From positions 124,001 to 188,000 of the forward strand of contig JBLDXI010000004.1 of NCBI GenBank assembly GCA_047495785.1: a stretch of 64,000 bases of DNA, written 5' to 3'. A program made the translations under genes and the position numbers. The first letter of the stretch is position 1. Each line of letters opens with the position of its first letter. The notes under the pieces were generated by a model. The model was not told where the DNA came from. It ran no database searches and was given only the letters and a program-made list of their open reading frames with translations. This document shows, piece after piece, positions 22,634-34,138 of the stretch. Origin of the DNA: Lepidodermella squamata (lineage: Eukaryota; Gastrotricha).

Positions 22634-25600
22634 GGATTGATTCATATTGGCTACTGGCTATGCTTCAATTGTCTTGCAATAATAGGGCACATGACATTTT
22701 AGAGACAGGTCTGTTGTAAAAATCTGCTCAATGCATGGCTCACTGTTCATGTTAGTGTATCGTATTTTGATCCTGTTAAATAAATAATCACAAGCGCAAG
22801 TTTTTTATTTGTTTACTGATGCGGACATTCAGCCATGGCTCAAAACATTTAAAGGCCATTCGCAATGTCATTATTCCCAAGGGCGACCGTCAAATTATTC
22901 ATTAGTTTGTCCAATGGTGACTGGTCAAGGCAGGTTTTGCGACACAGCGCAAAGGTAGGGAAAGACATTCCATGCAGCTCTTTTTCGCGACACCTGCCAT
23001 ACACCAGGGCGCATTCTTGTAGATCCCTTTGGCGGATCAGATGCGAACATAGCAGATTTTCCTTGAACAGCTTGAAACACTAAGTCAACAGTTCGATCAA
23101 GTTGCGCACAGTTTCGTGTGTCTATAATCGAGCTCTTGCTGAAAAAATTGGAAAAAGTGAGTGCCGCCAGTTGGAAAAAAGAGAACGCCCAGTTGCCTCG
23201 CAATAGTTAATTCGGAATTAGGTAGGAGGCCGGAGCAAGGAGCAAGCTTTTCTATATTGTTTTATCGTTATGTAATGTTTACATATAATATCCGGGTTAT
23301 TTTTCGCTGCGCAGCTATGAAATTCGAATAAAAAAGTTGAGTTGAAAAATTTAATCATAGTGCCGCCGGCATTGCGTGGGGACTGATTTTTAAGAAACGA
23401 CCTTATTTTATTAATTAACAGGGGTTCATATCTTCGAATTATTAATAAAACAATATTTCAAACCATGGAAAAATATAAAAAGGCTTCCGTATTGGTTTTC
23501 ACATCAATTTATTAATGAGAACTGGCGCGCAATCAGGTTTGTGGCTGGTGTTAGGCAGTGGTTCGTGTTGCCCGTGGGTTGGGCTCGTCAAGTTAACTTT
23601 CGGCTGTCTGGCAGTGTATTAGTGCTTATTTTAAGTTGCGGCATTGTATTGTTTGATCAATTTTTGCTATTGTAGGCGGCAGTGGAGTGGTTAAGCAGCA
23701 TATTTTTCAGATTATCAGTTAGATCGGCTTGTTGCTGGCTGTTCTTCTGCAACTCATGACTTTGAAGATGAGCAAGCGACCATGTTTTGGTCTGAATTAG
23801 GAGCGCTTTGCTGTGAATTGAAACTCCTTATATCCAGAACACCACTCGTTTTCATAAATTTCGGGAATTTCTCGCGGAGTTACTCTGATTCACATTTTAG
23901 ATGCTATTGGAGTTCACAGGTTAGAGATGGGGTTTAATGGATGCTCCTTGTTTATGTTGGCTTGGCATGAGAGTACTAGAATTTACTTTCTTAATGCTTT
24001 TCTGTCTAAGAATTCAATCTAATTTTGCCCTAGGGTCTCTTTGCTGTCTTTCTAAAACCGAAGTTACGGCGTCGATGCACTCGGGGACGTTATGTGTTAT
24101 GTGCATTTGATGCTGGTTGGAGTCTCGAGTGTGACATCATTTTCATCTTGAACTTCTTGATAACTGGTAATGGCGGTCCGCTAGGGTTGTAATATCTCTA
24201 GGCTTCTCACTCTAGGATCGAATGAGTGATAGAAAAATGTTAGGCAACATGTAAAGTTTGAAATGCTTCAGGCTGTTGCTGTTTGGGCTTTTGTGAGCTA
24301 GCGTGTTTGAATGCAAGGCGAGTGTGGATCAGGGTGGCGCTGCGTAAACACTCTGATTTAAGTTTGCACATTTAAGGTGACTAATAACTAGTAAGAATCC
24401 GACTTTAGGCCTTTCATTTTAAGTCAACTGAACTTTCATTAGTTTCGGTCGTTAGCCAGATTATTTCCGAGTTGCTTATCTGGCAGCGCTAACAATATCC
24501 ATCCACACTCACACTAGCTAATCACGAGTTGCGGATGGGTAGCTAAATAACTAACGCTTGAAGCCAACAAAGCAATGAAGAATTGGATGCTATAACCAAG
24601 ACTTGTTAAGAAATTTCACGATGAATTTGTTTCATTTTGACTTCCGTCTTGCTTTGAAATGTATGATGATTATTTACAAAATTCAGTCGTGAGGTTAAAT
24701 TGCGTTAATGTCTCATGTATGTGTAGAGTGGTAATTTCCATTTTTTTCTTAGAATTTATCGATCAAACTTAAAATGGCTAGTCAAAAGGAGAATACGATG
24801 CGCCCGATACGATCTATACCTTAAGCAGTCGGCCCTTCAGGCGCTTGACTCGCGGCAGACTAAATCAAAGCAAGAGAAACCAAACCGAAGATACTGGATG
24901 TGTTATTCAGCCACGACCACAAATGGTACTTTTAATGTTGAATTTCTTGAAAAATTGGAATTATTTTCAAGGGATCGGAGAACTCTTCTAGAAGATAGTT
25001 ACGAAAATAACTCTATCGTGGATCTATATGAGCCAAAGTAAAATGGTTGAATCCAGGAGCGTGGTATGTTAACATTTCAACTGTTGTTCAGCCGCAATAT
25101 TATTATTCTGATTATTTTCTCAGGTAGTCTGAGATTATTGAGACAGTTTTGGTATCGATTTCGGCTCTGTCGAAAATAAATTGGCGCAAGAGAAATATCG
25201 TCAATAATCGAGCTAAAATTCAACGTTGTCTTTGTTTGAATGTCGCAGTTCAACTGTTACTTATTGAATTTCTAAATCATTTTTCGAGGTAAAAATGCCA
25301 ATAAAATTTCGAAACCAAAAGTGTAATTTTTCTGTGAAAATCTGTTGAAATCCATCTTAATTATCGATCGAGTGGCTGTTGCTGATGACGAAGGATGGCC
25401 CACTGCTCTATATCTGACAGGCTTTCATTCATGCAGAGATTGAAGCAGAAGCTACAAATGGCGAAAATATTTCACAACCACCAATAAAAAAGCCGGCCTT
25501 GGGACCGGTTCCGGGAAAAAACCGCGGAAGGCCTTTACAATGCTAGCATTGCCCTCAGGATTATATACACGAATTAGCACGCAAATAAGAAATATTGCGA

Positions 25601-25714
25601 ACAAGCCCGCTATCGAAGGCGAAACTGTTAGAGCGAGAAGAAAGCCAGCAAATGAATTATATATTTTTCGCATATTTCTTCGCAGCCGAAATTTTAACCT
25701 GAGCAGCACAACTA

Positions 25715-26096
25715 CAGCGTGTCCCATAAGTAAGGCACGCAAAGAAAATACACGGAAAAGGGCTCAGAAAATTTAAAATGCGAGGCGAAGTCACGCCTCG
25801 TGGCCAGAAAATTTTTAGAAAAATTCAAAATATCACACGTAATCAATTTTGCTTCACTCTAAGTGAGATTAAAAATTCCGGAGAAATTTGGCCCAACCCG
25901 GTAAAATACCGAAAATTACCGAACCAGTTACCATCGGGATTTTCCGGGATTTCTCCGGTAAATCTTTAATTTCTTCGGTTAAATCGCCGATAAAAGATGG
26001 AAATTCTCTCGGTAGGTTTAATTTAATAAAAGTAATGAATTTCCTACTAAAAGTTACAAAATTAAAGAATAGTTGCACAAATTCTGGGACACTCTG
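25715..26096 (-). mobile_element. TA-flanked MITE, family M1 copy 1 (complete, 382 bp)
   Basis: The ends are CAGCGTGTCCCA and, inverted, CAGAGTGTCCCA, with TA outside each. The body contains TTTTCGGTATTTTACC-like and CCGGGATTTTCC-like words shared, in this or the opposite orientation, with 36233-36640, 40878-41269 and 56865-57046. It is non-coding. A TA duplication suggests a Tc1/mariner-type mobiliser. Confidence 0.8.
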
Positions 26097-29000
26097 TATT
26101 TATCCACCTTAATATCGATTTCGTCGCCATAAAACATCATGAAATTGATATTTTCAAGCTTTCCTTATTGTTAAAATGGCTAATACAGGTTTTTGTACAT
26201 TTCAAATCGGCCGCCTCAGGGCGGAAAAGTGAGCCGCATGATGAGACTTGCGCTGAGCTAAAAATTAGGTAAAAACAGCGACTGGTCGAGGGTCGAGGGT
26301 CGAGACCATGATTCACCGTTTCACACCGTTTCCATAATATGGAGGTACAGCCATTGGCCGTGGCCCGTAATTTTGGGTTGGCGGAGTCTGGCGAAATTAA
26401 TTTCAAAATTAATCAGAAAATGTTCTTCTTCTTCTGGCTGTAGGTCATAGTCAAAAAAGCCGAAATAGCAACAATAAATCTGAAAAATTTGTTACCACGA
26501 AGCTGTAATTGAACGCTGATGCCTTCACTTGAGCGGCGTAAATATACATATTTAAACATATTTCCAGAGGTATTGTGTCTACTTAATTTTGGTACCGTTA
26601 ACACTGAAAATTGAGTTTCGGCAGCTAAAAATATAGAGCTATAGAAAAAGGTTGTATCTATTCAGACCCCCATCGGAATTCACTAAAATTCAAACGCTTT
26701 GAATTTTTTGTTGAATTTAGGGTTATGAAGTTTTCGAAAATTTAGGGAAAAATCGCATGGAACCGTGAAAAATGCAGCGTGGCATTGCGGGACTTTCCAT
26801 AGATATATCAAAAAAGTCAAATCAAGATAAAATCTATTGAAACTACCCGCACGTCGGCGGATGAAGGAATGCCTAATAAATGGTAAGAGCTGACTTTTCA
26901 CCTGAGTGGAAAGAAATTGAGGTTTTAAAATACGTGTAGTCCCAGTCTTTAAATTTCGCGTCGAAAATCTCACTCAGAAAAATCAGCACTGTTTGTGTGA
27001 CAAGCTGGCATTTACTGTCTTTGAGTTTAATTTAAAAGCGATTAAGAGTCACGTGACTAGTGTGGCTGTATTAATGACGCAACAATGAAGGCAGGAGCCC
27101 TTCTAAACGGGGGGTCGTGATTTTTTTTGGACTTTTGCTTAAATAGAGGTGATTTTCTCGGTCAGTTTGTAAAATTTTCGAATTTTGAACATATCCTAAG
27201 ATTCCTCTGCTCTTACATTATAATATCACTTAGAAATAGCTTTAGAATGAATTTTACCATTAAAATGCTGGCGGAAATACCTGTTATATATGCCCATTTT
27301 GAGGATTGTTCTGGTTGCTTGTTGACCATTGTTAAGCGATTTTAGGCGATTTTAACCGGATTTTCGAGCCATATATGGCTGCTAGCAGTCGTAGCAACCA
27401 GATTGTCGAGAAAAAACGGTTGCCGAAGCATTAAAACTGGCAGAAATCTAACTTTTAGGTAAGTGAAAAAGCAATAAAAACTGCCTTTTATACGCACAAA
27501 TTTGAAATTTGTGCGCAGCTTGTGTATTTTTTTATAATCCATGAGTGCGAAATTTCCACAATGCTTTTTCATCCGAGCATTTTTTTAAGGCGATTGTGTG
27601 GGGCAATTTTTGACAGATATTCATATTTAGAATTTGAAACTTATAGTTTCGCTTCAAATATCGAGCTTAATAATTATTATCACACAAATCAAGGATGGGT
27701 ATTTATATATAGATAAGTAACAAGTATTTCATATACCGCTTCATTTCATATATGTATTTCTGATTTAAATGGAATTTTTTTAGAAATTGTTTCTACATAA
27801 ATTCGATGATTTTAAAGATTTTTCGAGCAAATTTTTTTCTTCTATTATCCTTTCTTGAAGCGCCATCGATTAATTAATTCGGAGCGGTTGCAATTGCCGC
27901 CGGCGGTATTAAACATCATTCTCATTTTTTTTGAAATTTGCCATTTTATCGCAATTTTATTACAAAAATGTTGGACGCATTTTTCGCCATTCTCTCGCCA
28001 ATTTTCGCTATGGCATCCTGAACAGAAGAGAATTAGTGTGTAGGGTAGCTCGGTTGGCGTGCGTGACCTACTTCCGCCGTTTCGGTACGGTGTAATTAAG
28101 CGGGCTTTCGCTCGCCGTTTTATTACTGACCTACCAGAAAGCGGGTATATTCAACAGGTCTGCTTGATGTGCAGTATTGTGGACTTGTTATGTACGTTGC
28201 TTGTCTTCCTGATCCATCCTGAAATGTCCCCTTGCCACACAGTTTTCTCTTTTCTCAAAGTGTTATTAGGAATTTTTTTCTGCTGAGAAAATCAATGCAT
28301 TTTTAATGGTAATGTATTACTGTTGCGCTTATAGGTGATAAAACATCTTGGCTCTATGTGATACTGAAAACTGTTAATTTATCGACGGTTGCCGTTGAGT
28401 GAAAATTTGCTACCGCTATCGGACGCGGTCGCTGGATTTTTTATTGGTTAGTGCCGTATTTACTTTACTTTGACATGAATGACCTCACAGAAAATGGCCA
28501 ACTAATTATTTAATAATAATTATCGATTTGACCTTTCGTTGCTCGTCTTCTAAAATTAGGTGAATTTCACGTCACGGGCGGTGAATCTGGTCGAATGACC
28601 AACTCTTCGAACGTGGACTCGGGTTAAGGCTGGAGTTCAGAAATGTAACTTTTTATTTCGAATTCGGCCTGTTGATTGTTGTCATTTTTCGCCTCATTTA
28701 ATGAGCAACTCTCCGTATGCGTCCTCGTAACCCTTTAATTGTTGAGGGTCTGATTAATGGCCAATTAAAATGGCCGCCAAATATTCAGCCACCACGCCTT
28801 GTTAGCGTTTAACGCACAATACTTCAATTTTCTCGTTTTTGCTATCTAAAAGTGAAGATTTCGGATAATTTCGAATGAAGTATCCTTGGTTAAAATTCGC
28901 AATCTTTCTTGTTCGAATTCTCGCCATTGCTTTAATACCAGTATTATCTATGATAATAAGGTATCGACTTTGACTTTACTTTGTTATAGGACATAGCTGG

Positions 29001-30559
29001 AATACATTATGTCACCTGAAGGTATTTATGCGTGCATTATTATTTTTTGTTTATTTTTGAAGCGGCCATTTTTTGCATGCGCACCTATGCAAAATCGGGC
29101 GAAATATATTTTTTATAGCTTCGCGATTATGCAGGACGCAATTGTTAATCCAGCATGTTGCGTAACACAGAGATTTGCTCCATAAAAGAAAAGGGATTGC
29201 TCATTCCATGTCATTTAGTATTCATTTTGAAAATTCACTTGGGCCAAATTTTGTTATACCGCTGATAGTAGTTTTACGCTCCGCTGCGAGTCGAGAGCCT
29301 TTCGATCCTGGTAATATTTGCTGGTTAGAAATATCCACCTTAATGCCTGATTTTCAGCTGGCGTTTGTTCACGCTGTAGCCCTTGCTGGTATAGCCTGTA
29401 AATCGGCATCGATTTCGACTGCGCGTCAAATTGCGCATCACTGCGACACGGCTATATTTTTCATTAAAATCATACTCGTTTGATTCAATTTTGCTCATGT
29501 AACCTGGGTAAAATAAAAATTTTCTGCTGTTACTTCATAGCTTGAAATAGGTCTGCACCTCGCTTGAATTGAGTCTTAAAAAAAATTGACCTGTTTTGTT
29601 TGCTAGCAATTTATAAAAACGCGATTTATTTCTGAAGCTCACTCGGTTTGATAGATGACGAAGAATAGCGCGGAGGTAGCTTAAAGCGAATAGCCCGAGT
29701 AACTTAAAGCGGCGCGGCCTTATTGGATGGCTGTAGAAAAAACATCAAGTCTAATTTCGTCCCATTGAACAATTAATCGCAATTTATCAGTAAATTTAGG
29801 GTAGAAAATTCCGAAAAATGGCTGACATGTCGAGTAGGTAGGTATGTCACCTGGCACCGACTAGGTTTAGGTTCTCGTCGAGATGAGATGAATATCTGAG
29901 AATTATCCAAGAACCAGCTTCATCCACGGTACTGCGTCGAGAAAAAATTGCATCTCTATCTAATTGATGGTTCTGAAAACGGTAGTAGTGACCCGGATTT
30001 TCGTGAATTTTTTGAAGTTTGCAACGTCGACCTGTGCCCAATTTTTATACGCTACGGTATAAAATTATATAACCATTGGAATCACAGATTTTATGCTATC
30101 ACTATAAAAAAAATTCGCAATTTAGCCGCTAAATAACCGACTTCTACTCGGGCATTTAGGACCCTGGGAGCCTCCTATTCAGCCTAAAAATTTCAGCTGA
30201 AGCTTCTAATTGCCGAAAAAGGAAATTCTATGCGATAAATTTCAAATTTTAGGAAAATAGTATGAAAAGGCGGGTTTGCTTGGTCATCTATTTTTGGACA
30301 CCCTAAACTCCATTTTCCCCTATGTTTTTCCCTATCTAAATTAATCCCCAATTATTCTAAATAGTTTTCTGGTATTTAGCATTCGAAATTGTTGTAATTT
30401 TGATTCTAAATAACCGGCCGTGCTAAATGCCAAGTGCTAAATAGCGAACTTTTTTTATAGTGTACTTATGATTGAAATTACACTGTAGTGTAGAAATGGG
30501 AAATCGGATTTTAACAGTTTATTATCGACATTTTTTGTTATTTATTTTGGTTAGGAAAA

Positions 30560-30920
30560 ATTGCCCACTTTCGGTTCTCAGTTGTCGTAGAACACTCGAT
30601 AACTGAGATCGGACATCCCAGAAAACGACAACTGAGACCAAAATCAAAATAAATATTTTTATTGCCGATATCCGAGACACCGACAACAGAGATTAATTAA
30701 TTAACCAATTAAATTTATGATTTTATTTTTCGTACGACAACCGAGACAAAAATATAGGGAAATTTAAAATAGATGGTAAAACTAGGACTTAGGCTTAGAA
30801 TCGCTGGCCTTGCCCACGTTGATGTCGTGTCAAGTTCGAGTCAGACATTTATCTTCGCGATTATTGTCTCGGTTGTCCGTTCTCAATTGTCGGATCTGAA
30901 ATGTCGTGGTCTCAGTTTTG
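30560..30920. repeat. Palindromic cluster of CGACAACTGAGAC words
   Basis: TCTCAGTTGTCG, CGACAACTGAGACC, CCGACAACAGAGA, CGACAACCGAGAC and TCTCGGTTGTCC recur in both orientations within 360 bp, giving a strongly self-complementary region. It looks like a foldback element with multiple inverted units. Confidence 0.65.
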
Positions 30921-31557
30921 GGCATACGAAGAAGAAGGTTAGTAATAAAAATCACGGTAAATCTTTATAAATGAAATTAGTGATTCTCAACCATACGGGC
31001 GCCGTCGTTAACAAATTATTTTTACAAAATTTGTGTCATTTGAGACAATGGTCACCCCCCTTAAAAATCATTCTAGAACGCTGAAAACAGGTCTATATAG
31101 TCACATTTTGAGCCGCACATTTTGGTGAATTTTCCAGATTTTTATTTCAAGTCTAACTGGTCGAAAACTGGACCTAAATGACTTGAAAAAATTTTAATCG
31201 CCGAATTTTGAGTTGAAAATGTGATTTTCGGAATCAACGATTTTTTAACCCTAGAAATGAGTTGAAAATCACTTCGATTGGAAAATTTTCATTTTTTGCT
31301 AATTGCCGTTTACGGTTAGATAATTGAGAGATAAAACGGCAACCAGCGTGCAGAGCGTCATCGATTACCTACTGGGTTGTGTTATTTAATGCAAAATCGC
31401 AATTTTCAAGGGGGCAACCATTGTGTTGAAAATTTCTCAGTTTTTTTACTTTGTGAACGACGGCGCCCGTATGACCCTAATTTCCGATTATGGAATTGTT
31501 AATATAATTCATGATAAATCGAAAATTAGAAAAATAATTATTGTAATATTTGGTGTG

Positions 31558-32206
31558 ATGAGTAACTATGCATTCTTGGAACCACATTTTACGAAAATTG
31601 ATCCCCCGTCTTGGCAAGAATCAGCGCGCTGGGCAAGTGGATTCCTAAATGTAAGCCCAATGGAGATGCTGAACTTCGTATAAATAAGTGGTTTTATTTT
31701 TCAGACCACGCGCCCTATTGTTAGGAAGGTTGTGAAAGAAGTAGAAAAGGAAACTAAAATTAGGGATACCAAACCTGTTGGCGATAGCGCTACAACGAAA
31801 CGGCGAAGTCCCACGCAACGTGTTGATGTACCAACTTCTAATTCCCATGTCTCGCCTAAGAGTACGGGATAATCCCAATATTAGGATTTTTTGATATATT
31901 CAAGAAAATTTATTTTTATTGTTAAAAGATCCGAGCTGTGGCAGCTCTTGCGCCCTTCATCAGCGGTTCTTAATAGCAAACGGTGATCTGTGGGTACCTG
32001 AAGACCCGAAAAGACCTAAACTTGTGCGAAAGGTCTGCAGGCGGTGCGTCGATGAAGGGGTAATAATTAAAAATTTGAGCAATAAGGATGCAAGATTCAA
32101 GGGAAAACAAACTCGTTTCTATTGTGGCCAATGTGAAGGCAAGCCGCCAATGTGCGATGAGCACTTCATTGAGCATCTGACGGGCTGGAGGTTGGCTCTG
32201 AATTGA
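31558..32206 (+). CDS. Small protein with a piggyBac-type cysteine-rich C-terminus
   Basis: Three exons (31558-31650, 31705-31861, 31929-32206) join in phase to 175 aa; the ATG in GTGATGAGTAAC starts the first. A basic, KR- and serine-rich middle precedes a C-terminal block CRRCVDEG..TRFYCGQCEGKPPMCDEHFIEHL. The spacing (CxxC, then YxCxxC, then CxxxF) resembles the zinc-binding cysteine-rich domain that closes piggyBac transposases and binds transposon ends. No DDE catalytic domain is encoded, so this is a stand-alone domain, either a domesticated fragment or a remnant. Genes on the same strand follow at 32419 and 34139. The piggyBac relation is inferred from motif spacing. Confidence 0.6.
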
Positions 32207-32418
32207 AACGAAATATTTTGAAAATGCGTATGACTTCTGTCATATCATTCTGTCATATACTTCTCTTCAGCTGTATTACTATTTGTCATTGCGAAAACGG
32301 TGAAATTAGTAATCTGGAACAAGAATTTACCTTCAATTAATCATAATTTTTCCAAACATTTTGTACCACGATATAGTATTTTATTTGCTGGTACTTTTCA
32401 ATTTAACCCGAACGCTGC

Positions 32419-33495
32419 ATGGCTGATATGGCTGATCCCTACGAGTTCGTTCCCGAAAATGCGTCGAACAAGGCTCTTGAAAGTGTGATACGATGCAATA
32501 ATTTGAAATTTCATGACTAATTTTGTCTTTTCTGCCAGAAATTCGCCAGTCTGGACTGAGCCCTGAAGAGTTGAAAGCTTCCTTACGCGCCAACAGGTCA
32601 AGTCCAACTCGGTTTCTTGGGGAGATGATGATAGCCGCCGCTCAGAAAACAGGCAATAGGTAAATTTATTGCGATGTAGCAGATTTTTTAGAGATACGTC
32701 CTAGATTTGCAAGAAAAATTCTTAAAAATTTGAAAAAATTAAAAAATCGAAACAAATCTGAAAAATGTTCAAAAACTTTTCAAAAATTTTATAGAATTAT
32801 TTTAAAATTATTCTAAAATTTTATTTAAAAATAAAAAAAATCGCAACAATGAAAGCCATCTACCGCAGTAAGAATTGTTGTCTGTTATTTGGTTAAATTG
32901 CGAGATTTAGAATTGAAACTTAATTTGGAAATTGTCCTCTATATTGCAACGTTTCTTCAAATTTCAGATTCGATAACCAGTATATGGCGAAAAATCCTGC
33001 CATTTTTTGCTCTGTGGCTACATACTTGTATGAAAACGTGGAGGAAGAAGAGCGGTTGAAAATAATTGCCAGGCAACTGAAAAAGTTACTCGTCCTCCGT
33101 CTGCCTCCTGGGAATAACAAAAGCGATAGCTGCCTTATTTCGGAGGCTGAATTTGACGCGGCGAACTTGATCGTAAGGGTCGACAAACGATCTGTTTCGG
33201 TTTCGGAACCGTTTTCGGCCAGGTCGACTCTAAGTGGTACCAAAGCGGTATCGGATTTGGGGTTTCGGACGCTGGCGACGGTTTCGCGCGAACTTCAGTA
33301 AAATTTAATTCATATATATTATGCCAGTTCTATTATTATTCTTGTTACAGTGACGATCCAAGAATGATGGTGGAAAATTGGTCAATCGTTCTGGCACTGG
33401 CGAGAATAGTTGCTCTCAAGTTCAGTCGAGGCACCCTGAGGCAGTTTTGCTTTGCTGAGATGCGTAGAATGGCTTCCAACATGTACGAAAAATAG
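32419..33495 (+). CDS. Unknown four-exon gene, 219 aa
   Basis: Exons 32419-32482, 32539-32659, 32968-33297 and 33351-33495 join in phase from ATG (MADMADPYEFVPENASNKAL) to TAG. The product looks alpha-helical and soluble: RFLGEMMIAAAQKTGNRFDN, ATYLYENVEEEERLKIIARQ, then a C-terminal helix pair (NWSIVLALARIVALKFSRG). No signal peptide or membrane segment is seen. The NWS-IVLALARIVAL stretch faintly recalls the BH1 region of Bcl-2 proteins, but too weakly to name. A likely poly(A) signal (AATAAA) lies near 33904. I do not recognise a family. Confidence 0.65.
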
Positions 33496-34138
33496 ATTTT
33501 CTCTAATTAATGATCAAGCGAAACAATTTCTGGATATAACTGATTTATCGAAAGACATTTTAACATGATTGGATTAGAGTTTAGAGGGACGTAACTTAAC
33601 TTTGGCGTTTAAAAAATTTATGAAATTTAATTATCCCAAGTCTGCGGTTTCACATAGTTTGGTTAAATCGCTCGTTGTGCACATGATAATTCATCGCGAA
33701 ATTTGTGGGCAAATTTAATTTTCGAAATTTTGATACAAGAAATTTGCCGGCTGTGGGAAATGGTGCCCCAGCAACAGATGACTTTTCCTGTCACTACAAT
33801 TACCATTATTAATTGTAAAGTGAGGTGATACTATTGCTAAATACAAGACTCGCATGTATGTTTAGATGAATTAATTTCTGTAAAATTAAAATATTGAGCA
33901 ATTAATAAAGAAGGTATGGAATAATTTCTTGGCCATTTTTCTTGTGCGCTAGAAAGCAGCATGCTTGATAATTTCGATCAATATTTTACGATTTTATTTT
34001 ATGATTTTAAGAAAATTAAAAAAATTGAGAAAAATGCTGGTGAATTATGATAGATTTTTAGTAAAAAAATCGGAACTGATGTCAGACTCAGCTGTTAGCG
34101 AAATCAATTTTGAAATATCAATATTTTCATTTCTTAGA

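Larger units (their letters stand above)
22634..31557. other. Long stretch without a supported gene
   Basis: Nearly 9 kb with only short ORFs, none with a signal peptide, family motif or consistent splice chain. It includes a TA-flanked MITE (25715-26096) and a palindromic repeat cluster (30560-30920). 23200-25440 is notable for having no ORF of 60 codons on either strand. ORFs at 28059-28286 and 29175-29483 have mixed, unrecognisable composition. No tRNA was recognised. Long introns, non-coding RNA or decayed repeats are all possible. Confidence 0.4.

Noticed and set aside
28040-28110. GGTAGCTCGGTTGGC, resembling the D-arm of a tRNA
   Set aside because: No acceptor stem, anticodon arm or T-arm with GGTTCRA follows at the right spacing.
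32419-33495. Bcl-2-like identity for the 219-aa gene
   Set aside because: Only a short NWS-IVLALARIVAL stretch recalls BH1; no BH3, BH2 or membrane tail is visible.
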